Assembly: GCA_028715665.1 (NCBI GenBank)
Contig: JAQURI010000036.1
Coordinates: 1-11,717 of the forward strand
Length of the DNA stretch: 11,717 nucleotides
From: Candidatus Ratteibacteria bacterium
GTDB taxonomy: Bacteria; CAIJMQ01
Direction: 5' to 3'
Below the pieces are notes generated by a model that saw only the letters and a list, made by a program, of their open reading frames with translations, had not been told where the DNA came from and made no database searches. The position numbers were made by a program, and so were the translations under genes. Positions 5,839 through 11,717 of this stretch are shown piece by piece; position 1 is the stretch's first letter, and each line of letters starts with the position of its first letter.

Positions 5839-6595
5839 TTTGCTCCCCCATCATTCTGCATAAATTATAAGTTTCGAATTTTTGCGTAAGTTCTTCCAAA
5901 GTATATCCGTGTTTTTTCAGTATATCCATTTCGCCTTGCGTCGCCGGGTTGTCAAGAAGCCCTCTGCATCCGTAACAAATATTTCCGTAACTTGGGCACC
6001 ACGCGCCGCAACCGGCTCTGGTTACGGGACCCATACACACCTGCCTTTTTTCAAACAAACATACGTTTTCTTTTAGTTTGCATTCTACGCATACCGGATA
6101 AGTCGGCGGTTGATATCCCTTGCCGATAAGGATTGATTTCAACGCTTTTATCGTCTCTTCATTATTTGTAGGGCAACCGTGAATATAATAATCGACTTTT
6201 ACCACATCATGTACGGGCCTCGGCTCCCCTGCTTCGAGGGGAAACTCTCTGCCTTTATACACTATATCTTTTGCTTCCTGCTGTGTGAATTTTTTTCTTA
6301 AACCGTTAACTCCTCCGATACATGCGCACGCTCCGTAAGCAATCACTATTTTTGCGTTTTTACGTATTTCTTTTACGCGTTCTTCATCATGCTTTCTGGT
6401 AATAGAACCTTCGACTATCGCAATATCGTAATTATCGCTTTTTTCCGAAATTACCTCTCTGAAATTTACTATTTCGACATGGTCCAACAACCCAACCAAC
6501 TGTTCGTTAAGATAAGTAAGTTGAAGCTGGCAGCCTTCGCAATCGGCAAAATCAAAGAATGCAATGCGCACTTTTTTATTTTTCTTGTCGCTCAT
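5819..6595 (-). CDS. hydD: Group 3b-type [NiFe] hydrogenase small (delta) subunit
   Basis: A 258-residue electron-transfer subunit with three predicted Fe-S clusters. The proximal cluster is DCEGCQLQL (Cys19, Cys22), GACACIGG (Cys90 or 92) and GCPTNNEE (Cys141). Medial and distal clusters come from the C-terminal cysteines 169, 172, 179, 187 and 196, 200, 207, 210, in the VCVECK...GCGAWCP...CYGCRG pattern of group 3 enzymes. There is no Tat signal peptide, consistent with a cytoplasmic location. The start was set at ATG 6595, not the longer open frame to 6700, because it has a GGGGGAGG ribosome site, forms an ATGA overlap with the stop of hydG, and matches the family N-terminus. It passes electrons from HydA to HydG/HydB. 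Confidence 0.93.
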   Translation of the reverse strand: MSDKKNKKVRIAFFDFADCEGCQLQLTYLNEQLVGLLDHVEIVNFREVISEKSDNYDIAIVEGSITRKHDEERVKEIRKNAKIVIAYGACACIGGVNGLRKKFTQQEAKDIVYKGREFPLEAGEPRPVHDVVKVDYYIHGCPTNNEETIKALKSILIGKGYQPPTYPVCVECKLKENVCLFEKRQVCMGPVTRAGCGAWCPSYGNICYGCRGLLDNPATQGEMDILKKHGYTLEELTQKFETYNLCRMMGEQNEPKKS

Positions 6596-7455
6596 AGCGC
6601 CTCCCCCAATCCTTTCAACTCGGCATACGTAAAAGTGGGGCCGTCTTTGCATACATAAAGATGATTTATCTGGCAATGGCCGCACTTTCCCAAACCGCAT
6701 TTCATTCTGCGCTCTAAGGAAAGTATTATCTGGTTTTCGGACAGTCCTTTTTTAAGAAGTTCGGCTATCACATATTTATACATGACCGGCGGGCCTACAA
6801 CTACGGCATAAGTCCTGTTTTTATCGATATGCACGCCGGGTATAAGAGTCGTAATAACGCCTACGTTGCCTTTCCAGTCTGGAGCCGCTCTATCAACCGT
6901 ACATGCATAACTGATATTAAGCATATTTCCCCATTCGTCTATTTCATCGGTAAATAACCTGTCTTTCGGTTCTTTGCAGCCGAGAAGTATCATTACATTT
7001 CCGAAATCTCTTTTTCTGTCAATAATAAAATTTATTAAAGACCGAAGAGGCACAATGCCGAGACCTCCGGCAACAATAAGAACGTCGTTTCCTTTAAGTT
7101 CGTCTATAGGAAAACCTCTTCCGAAAGGTCCCCTAACTCCGAGTTTGTCTCCTTTATTGAGTCTATGTAAAGCGCTGGTAAATGTGCCCACTTTTCTGAC
7201 GCAAATTTCAAAAGTGCTCCTGTCCTTTTTGGTAGGGGAAGAACAAACACCGACGGGAGCTTCACCTACCCCGAAAATCGAAAGCTGAATAAATTGTCCG
7301 GGCTGCTGTCCGAGAGGCTGGCCGTCATCGAACCCTATTTCAAAAAATTTCTCGTTTGCCGTCATCTGTTTGGTTCTTATTATCGTAGCGGCCCTGGGTG
7401 AATACAAAAAATCGGCGGGAATTGTTTTTCCTTTTTTCAAAGTTTTACTTTGCAT
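6592..7455 (-). CDS. hydG: Hydrogenase gamma subunit, FAD/NAD(P)-binding reductase
   Basis: A 287-residue ferredoxin-NADP reductase-like subunit that exchanges electrons between the hydrogenase Fe-S chain and NAD(P)(H). An FAD-binding barrel covers about residues 18-115 (PGQFIQLSIFG, VGVCSSP), and a nucleotide-binding domain covers about 122-240 (LIVAGGLGIVPLRSLI at 126-141, VVVGPPVMYKYV at 218-229). A C-terminal [2Fe-2S] site has Cys253, 258, 261 and 269 in RRMKCGLGKCGHC. Domain order and length match Pyrococcus sulfhydrogenase gamma. The start has AAGGAG upstream and overlaps hydB by 11 nt. NADP versus NAD preference cannot be read from the sequence with confidence. Confidence 0.92.
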   Translation of the reverse strand: MQSKTLKKGKTIPADFLYSPRAATIIRTKQMTANEKFFEIGFDDGQPLGQQPGQFIQLSIFGVGEAPVGVCSSPTKKDRSTFEICVRKVGTFTSALHRLNKGDKLGVRGPFGRGFPIDELKGNDVLIVAGGLGIVPLRSLINFIIDRKRDFGNVMILLGCKEPKDRLFTDEIDEWGNMLNISYACTVDRAAPDWKGNVGVITTLIPGVHIDKNRTYAVVVGPPVMYKYVIAELLKKGLSENQIILSLERRMKCGLGKCGHCQINHLYVCKDGPTFTYAELKGLGEAL

Positions 7456-8488
7456 TTTTTTGCTCCTTGGTCAATGAGTTGACGGTTTCAATCAAGCTGA
7501 TATCGGCCATACAAGTGCGCGTGCACCTGCCGCACCCCACACAGAAAAATTTATTGTATTTAATCACCGAATAATCAAATTTCCTGTAGTATCGGTGTCG
7601 TTGCCTGGAAGAACGTTCTTTACGGAAATTCTCGCCCCCCGCAACCGTTGCGAACTCGTCAAGTTGGCATGAATCCCACACTCTCCTGCGTTCTCCCCCG
7701 CTCATATCCAGTTTGACGTCATCGTATATATCAAAACAATAACAAGTCGGGCATACAGCCGTGCAGTTGCCGCAGGAAACACATTTCCTTCCCACATCTT
7801 TCCATGTTTCGCTATTATAGGAGCCTTTGAATATTTTATTGAGTTCTTTATACTCGGCGTCAAGAAGCACTTTAAAATTTTTCAGTTTATCTTCGCGGAG
7901 TTTCAAAAGTTTATTTTTCATATCGCGTTCGTTTGTTACTTTTCCGAATAGCGCGTTCTTGCCTATTTCTATTCCCTCCGGCGAGTTCAAATGAAGAATG
8001 TATTTATCTCCGATGTCGGTGATCATAATATCGTAGCCTGCCCTGGGATTAAGCGTATCCATGGTAACGCATGTCGCGTATTCATCACACGGCTTCATAC
8101 ACTCATAGCCTATGATTATGACGGATTTCTTTCTTTTGCCGAAATACGGGTCTAAAGGGCTGTCGTGAAAAACTATGTCCATACATTCTATTCCTTCAAT
8201 GTCACAAGTATGGGCGCCGAACAAAACGGTAGGTTCAACATCTATATTTGTTTCCGCCATCGAAACACTGTCTTTTACAAAAGTTCCCAATTTTTCGTGC
8301 TGCGGAAGAAAATACTTCTTGGGCGGGAGAATCGTAGGTATATAATCGATACTTATTTCTTCGGGGTCTTCCACTTCTGCGAACACAAATAGATTTTCTT
8401 TTTTTACGGGCGCCACGACTTTATATTTTTTTTGCAGAGATTTGACGAACTGGGACAATTTGTTTTTCTGTAAACTCACATAGCGCAT
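7445..8488 (-). CDS. hydB: Hydrogenase beta subunit, 4Fe-4S protein
   Basis: A 347-residue iron-sulfur subunit of the HydB / anaerobic sulfite reductase A-like family, the first gene of the operon. It has two [4Fe-4S] motifs: CVSCGNCTAVCP (Cys236, 239, 242, 246), followed by further cysteines at 249 and 251, and CVGCGRCTRTC (Cys316, 319, 322, 326). The N-terminal two thirds match the family without cluster motifs, although C95, C102, C130, C134 and C140 are clustered there. ATG 8488 has a good ribosome site (AAGGAGA, 8494-8500). In characterised group 3b enzymes this subunit works with HydG as the NAD(P)H / polysulfide module. Sulfur reduction activity here is possible but untested. Confidence 0.92.
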   Translation of the reverse strand: MRYVSLQKNKLSQFVKSLQKKYKVVAPVKKENLFVFAEVEDPEEISIDYIPTILPPKKYFLPQHEKLGTFVKDSVSMAETNIDVEPTVLFGAHTCDIEGIECMDIVFHDSPLDPYFGKRKKSVIIIGYECMKPCDEYATCVTMDTLNPRAGYDIMITDIGDKYILHLNSPEGIEIGKNALFGKVTNERDMKNKLLKLREDKLKNFKVLLDAEYKELNKIFKGSYNSETWKDVGRKCVSCGNCTAVCPTCYCFDIYDDVKLDMSGGERRRVWDSCQLDEFATVAGGENFRKERSSRQRHRYYRKFDYSVIKYNKFFCVGCGRCTRTCMADISLIETVNSLTKEQKNAK

Positions 8489-8493
8489 ATCGG

Positions 8494-8500
8494 TCTCCTT
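8494..8500 (-). promoter_or_regulatory. Ribosome binding site of hydB
   Basis: AAGGAGA on the minus strand, five bases before the ATG at 8488. It settles the start of the first gene in the operon. The leader from the predicted transcription start (about 8551) is roughly 60 nt. Confidence 0.8.
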
Positions 8501-8531
8501 CTTAACGTAAGTTCATTTCGGGAAAACAAAC

Positions 8532-8551
8532 TCAAAATTTTTATATTTTGA
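8532..8551. promoter_or_regulatory. Inverted repeat at the start of the hydrogenase transcript
   Basis: The near-palindrome TCAAAAT (8532-8538), six-base spacer, ATTTTGA (8545-8551) lies just downstream of the predicted -10 box, over about +1 to +20. The position suits a repressor site or a 5' mRNA stem. It does not resemble the Rex or Fnr consensus that I know. It is AT-only in the core, so chance is a real possibility. Confidence 0.35.
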
Positions 8552-8557
8552 AGGGGA

Positions 8558-8586
8558 ATTATATCTATACTTCAACAAAATCGCAA
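8558..8586 (-). promoter_or_regulatory. Sigma70-type promoter of the hyd-met operon
   Basis: On the minus strand TTGCGA (8586-8581), a spacer of exactly 17 bases and a perfect TATAAT (8563-8558). It lies 70 bases upstream of the hydB start and is the only strong promoter match I see in the 183-bp gap after the GH2 gene. It would drive the whole operon down to metF. Confidence 0.65.
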
Positions 8587-8671
8587 CAGTTGAATTTATA
8601 CATTTCTCTTTTTTATTAACTTCCCTGATTATTTTTATATGATATCAAATATATTTTTATTATTTTTTGTT

Positions 8672-11446
8672 TTATTTACATTTTACAATAACTCGAGCGT
8701 CCTTTAGACCGGGTGATTTTGCAGTAACTGTTATTGAACCTGAAGAGCCCTGTTTGGGGCGAACAACAACTAAAATCAACCCATTAAAAGCTTCGCGTTC
8801 GCGTGAGGAAAATACTGTCATATCCGTTGAATCACCATTGTCTGTAGCTGCTATCTCTCCGGGACCATCAACCTTGAATTTTATTAAATTTTTTGCGCGA
8901 GGGACTGTGAGCCCATTTTTATCGACTACGCGTACCGTGATGAATGACAAATCCAAACCGTCGGCTCTTATTACAGTCCGGTCCGCGGAAGCTTTAAGTC
9001 CGGCCGGCTCACCTGTGGTCTTTACAATATCTTCGGCCCATTTCCTCCCGTTTTTGTAAGCTATTACTTTTAGTTCGCCCGGCTTGTAAATAACATCGTC
9101 CCAACGCAGACGATATTCATATTGTCCCTTTTTCTTTCGTCCGAGTGATTTGCCGTTTAGGAACAACTCGGCTTCGTCACCGGAAGTGAAAACATGCACC
9201 GGTGTGATTTGCCCGATACGTTCCGGCCAGTTCCAATGCGGCAGAATATGCGCCATCGGCAGTTCCGGCCGCCACTGCGACTGGTAAAGATAAAAGCGGT
9301 CTTTCTTGAACCCGGCCAGGTCGATAATTCCCGTATATGAACTTCGAGCTTCATAATACGGAGTAGGTTCGCCGATATAGTCAAAACCATTCCAGACAAA
9401 CTCTCCGGCGACAAACGGATGCCGGTCAATCGAACCAAAAACTTTATCCGCAGAAGAACCGAAATCAACGGCATAAAGCTCATAAGAGCTTACCTGACGA
9501 ATTTTAGAATCGCCTCCTCTGCCGTCACGTATAGGCGAACTAACGTCTTGCGCCACCGGAAATAAATAAATGCCGCGGCTGCTGGCTGCGGAGGCGGTTT
9601 CACTACTGAGAATTACTTTATTTGGAAATTTTTCGCGGAAAGCACCATATTGGGATGAAGTGCGGATTCGGTCAGTTCCTTCAAACATAGGGTCCTGACG
9701 AATCCCTTCGCCTTGGTAATTCAAACCAATGATGTCCGGTACTTCGGGCAGAGGCATATCCGGCTTAGCCCAATTCATAGCGGTAGTCGCGGGGCGAGTA
9801 GAATCCTCTTCTTTCACAATATCATAGAGTTGCTTAGCCACCATTGCGCCTTTCTCATCGGCATATTGCTCTCCTACTTCATTGCCGAAACTCCACATAA
9901 TCACAGAAGGGTGGTTTCTGTCCCGGCGAATAAAAGCACGCAAATCCTGCTCATGCCAATCCGGGAATATAAGATGAAAATCAAGCGGCGTCTTTTTCAT
10001 TTCCCAGACATCAAATATCTCATCCAGAACGAGAAATCCCATCCTGTCCGCCAGTTCTAACAACTCAGGAGCGGGCGGATTATGCGCCGTGCGGATAGCA
10101 TTGCAGCCCATTTCTCTAAGAATCTCGAGCTGGCGCTCCGCCGCCCGGACATTAAATGCCGCGCCCAAAGCGCCTAAGTCATGGTGCTGATTGACGCCTT
10201 TTATTTTAATTAGTTCATCGTTAACGTAAATACCGGAATCAGGTTTGAACCGTAAGGAACGAATGCCGAATTTAGTTTCGTATTGGTCTATTTGTTTTTC
10301 ATTCCGATAAAGTGAAGTTACTGCAATATATCGGTTGGGAATTTGTGTCGGCGGCGGTCCCCATAGTTTTGGGTTTTTGAGAATTACGGAACTTTTAATT
10401 TTACTTGCTTTGCTTGCTGCAATCTTTGTTTTAATTTGTCCAAATTCTGCAACTATATTTTTTGTTTTTTCACCTTCGGAATTCAGGGTAAAAATTTTTG
10501 TAATAATCGAAACATCAACATCATTCTGTGAATCATTATCTAATGTGACTTCTATATCGATTTTTGCAGAATTCTCGGAAACATCGCTTGTCGTCACAAA
10601 AGTACCCCATTGACCGACATGAACGGGATTAGTTTTTACCAACCAGACATTTCTATATATTCCGCCGCCGGGATACCAGCGCGACGATTTTGGAGGGTTA
10701 TCCAAACGGATCGCCAATTGATTTTCGCCGCCCGGCACGATGTAAGGCGTCAGATCCAAACGCCACGAGGCATATCCATAAGGCCAGCCGCCGACCAGAT
10801 TGCCGTTCAGCCAAACTATGGCATAAGACATTGCGCCGTCTATATCAAGAAATATGGACTTGCCGGCGTCCGAAGACGGAATGTCAAGTTTCCTGCGATA
10901 CCAGGCCACGCCGGGACTGGGCAAGCGTCCCATGCCGCCGTCTACTTCAGCATTCCAACCCTTAAAAAAAGGTGCTTTTATCGCCCAGTCGTGCAGCAGA
11001 TTAACTTTCTCCCATGAACTATCGTCAAAATCGCTTTGAACAAACGAAAAATTACTGCCGGGATTCCCTTCGGGACGGATGTACCGATTGGCCGGGTCTT
11101 TGATGAAGTCGTTTCCGGTCGGTAAAATCCAGGGCTTGAGCACTTCTTGCTTCGCTTCTACTTTCACAGCTTCCGTGGGTTTCTCATCCGCTATTACGAC
11201 CTTATCTGTTTCCTTTACCTCCGGGCGCACATCATAAATTAAATCATCTGCTTCCGTCATTGAATCATACTTATAAAAACGCCAGTCTTTATTGATTAAA
11301 ATGCGTTCCCTGTAGACAATGCCGGCGTCTGTTTTTGAACTCTGCGTAAATGCAGGTATACAGCCGAGCAGAATGAAATATCCGGTTAAAACAAATACTT
11401 TCCCCAAATTAAAACCGAACACATAAAAACAATTAAAAGTTTCCAT
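8672..11446 (-). CDS. GH2 family beta-galactosidase-like glycoside hydrolase, exported
   Basis: About 924 residues from ATG 11446; a GTG two codons earlier is also possible, and no clear ribosome site supports either. The N-terminus has a hydrophobic export segment (VFVLTGYFILLGCIP), with a Cys that could be a weak lipobox. Next come the GH2 sugar-binding domain (HDWAI at about 154-158, WLNGNLVGG), an Ig-like domain (about 280-400) and the TIM barrel. The barrel holds NQHHDLGALG (421-430), TAHNPP (455-460), acid/base Glu525 in SFGNEVGE and nucleophile Glu618 in LSSETASA. The C-terminus (about 745-926) resembles the DUF4982 and GH2 C5 domains. Residues about 64-108 are a charged low-complexity insert before the PWILPTGNDF motif, which I recall from PVC/FCB-type members. 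It likely removes beta-linked galactose from plant or algal glycans. The substrate is inferred only from family. Confidence 0.88.
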   Translation of the reverse strand: METFNCFYVFGFNLGKVFVLTGYFILLGCIPAFTQSSKTDAGIVYRERILINKDWRFYKYDSMTEADDLIYDVRPEVKETDKVVIADEKPTEAVKVEAKQEVLKPWILPTGNDFIKDPANRYIRPEGNPGSNFSFVQSDFDDSSWEKVNLLHDWAIKAPFFKGWNAEVDGGMGRLPSPGVAWYRRKLDIPSSDAGKSIFLDIDGAMSYAIVWLNGNLVGGWPYGYASWRLDLTPYIVPGGENQLAIRLDNPPKSSRWYPGGGIYRNVWLVKTNPVHVGQWGTFVTTSDVSENSAKIDIEVTLDNDSQNDVDVSIITKIFTLNSEGEKTKNIVAEFGQIKTKIAASKASKIKSSVILKNPKLWGPPPTQIPNRYIAVTSLYRNEKQIDQYETKFGIRSLRFKPDSGIYVNDELIKIKGVNQHHDLGALGAAFNVRAAERQLEILREMGCNAIRTAHNPPAPELLELADRMGFLVLDEIFDVWEMKKTPLDFHLIFPDWHEQDLRAFIRRDRNHPSVIMWSFGNEVGEQYADEKGAMVAKQLYDIVKEEDSTRPATTAMNWAKPDMPLPEVPDIIGLNYQGEGIRQDPMFEGTDRIRTSSQYGAFREKFPNKVILSSETASAASSRGIYLFPVAQDVSSPIRDGRGGDSKIRQVSSYELYAVDFGSSADKVFGSIDRHPFVAGEFVWNGFDYIGEPTPYYEARSSYTGIIDLAGFKKDRFYLYQSQWRPELPMAHILPHWNWPERIGQITPVHVFTSGDEAELFLNGKSLGRKKKGQYEYRLRWDDVIYKPGELKVIAYKNGRKWAEDIVKTTGEPAGLKASADRTVIRADGLDLSFITVRVVDKNGLTVPRAKNLIKFKVDGPGEIAATDNGDSTDMTVFSSREREAFNGLILVVVRPKQGSSGSITVTAKSPGLKDARVIVKCK

Positions 11447-11481
11447 AAGCACTTTATTCTTATTTTTTTACTTTGTAAATT

Positions 11482-11717
11482 TTATTGTTTATCGCTAATC
11501 GCCAAAACAACTACTGATTTTGAAGGTATCTTTACATTAATAATATTATCTTTAATAGTTATGTCTTCCAGAGTGCTCGGTTTGACCAAACCGGGATTAT
11601 CAAAAGTATTATGTGCATTCATGCTTTCGGCGGTTAACACTCGTCCCGCAACTTTGCTCAACTTCAACCCTTCCAACTTGCAATCCAAAGTCACATCGTT
11701 ATTCGGGTCAAGATTAC
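11482..11717 (-). CDS. C-terminal end of GH51-type alpha-L-arabinofuranosidase (partial)
   Basis: The last 77 residues of a protein that begins beyond the right edge. The frame is open to base 11717 with no start needed inside the window. The segment LTAESMNAHNTFDNP, then V-K-P-S, and the ending NVKIPSKSVVVLAISDK match the C-terminal beta-sandwich of GH51 alpha-L-arabinofuranosidases, where NTFDNP..V.P and a closing P..SV..L are typical. It would release terminal arabinose from arabinan, arabinoxylan or arabinogalactan. The TAA is 35 nt before the GH2 start, so the two are probably co-transcribed. The catalytic part is not visible, so activity cannot be judged. Confidence 0.75.
   Translation of the reverse strand, partial: NLDPNNDVTLDCKLEGLKLSKVAGRVLTAESMNAHNTFDNPGLVKPSTLEDITIKDNIINVKIPSKSVVVLAISDKQ

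Noticed and set aside
6596..6700. A 35-residue N-terminal extension of the hydrogenase small subunit, open to 6700.
   Set aside because: It overlaps the conserved cysteine end of hydG in another frame, has no ribosome site, and the ATG at 6595 has an excellent one and fits the family.
8503..8517. Four-codon leader open frame (M-N-L-R) in the hydB leader.
   Set aside because: No ribosome site before it, no run of regulatory codons and no alternative stems seen, so attenuation is not supported.
8587..8671. Terminator after the GH2 gene.
   Set aside because: The gap is very AT-rich with only a short symmetric TGATATCA core and no stable stem followed by T-run, so none can be called.
9157..9483. 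A 108-codon minus-strand open frame inside the GH2 gene.
   Set aside because: It lies wholly within the clearly coding GH2 frame, shows no family features and is rich in Arg/Ser as expected of an out-of-frame shadow.

Overview
The window holds two adjacent gene groups, all transcribed from the minus strand. The sequence is moderately AT-rich by eye. Together they suggest an obligately anaerobic bacterium with hydrogen and one-carbon (Wood-Ljungdahl methyl branch) metabolism and the capacity to break down plant-type polysaccharide. The GH2 sub-type and the GxxExxY gene remind me of PVC/FCB-group or Omnitrophota/Elusimicrobiota-like lineages. That placement is a low-confidence impression and nothing in the window fixes the taxonomy.

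Region 8488 down to 1 reads as one long, tightly packed operon. Its order is hydB-hydG-hydD-hydA (the four subunits of a group 3b-type cytoplasmic [NiFe] hydrogenase, in the order known from Pyrococcus sulfhydrogenase I), a HycI/HyaD-type hydrogenase maturation protease, a MetV-RnfC fusion protein, a separate metV, a GxxExxY-family gene, and metF (running off the left edge). Most junctions overlap by 4 to 20 nt. A good sigma70-type promoter lies at 8558-8586. The genes combine H2 oxidation with NAD(P) reduction (hydrogenase) and methylene-tetrahydrofolate reduction (MetF/MetV plus an RnfC2-like flavin/Fe-S module). I infer an H2-driven methylene-THF reductase system, either through a shared NAD(P)H pool or as a physical complex.

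The lower part of the operon (836-2049) is disturbed by a family of 13-bp repeats, consensus GATTACRSMGATT, with seven copies in both orientations, plus a 62-bp imperfect palindrome. These repeats bound the GxxExxY gene as inverted ends. They supply the last codons and stop of metV, the first codons and stop of the GxxExxY gene, and part of the stop of the MetV-RnfC gene. This looks like a small mobile cassette or a repeat-driven insertion inside an energy-metabolism operon.

Region 8672-11717 contains a secreted or lipoprotein-type GH2 beta-galactosidase-like enzyme and, upstream of it, the C-terminal end of a GH51-type alpha-L-arabinofuranosidase. They sit 35 nt apart, probably as part of a hemicellulose/arabinogalactan utilisation locus. 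The 183-bp gap between the two groups (8489-8671) holds the hydrogenase promoter and leader and no gene. I see no tRNA, rRNA, CRISPR array or transposase.
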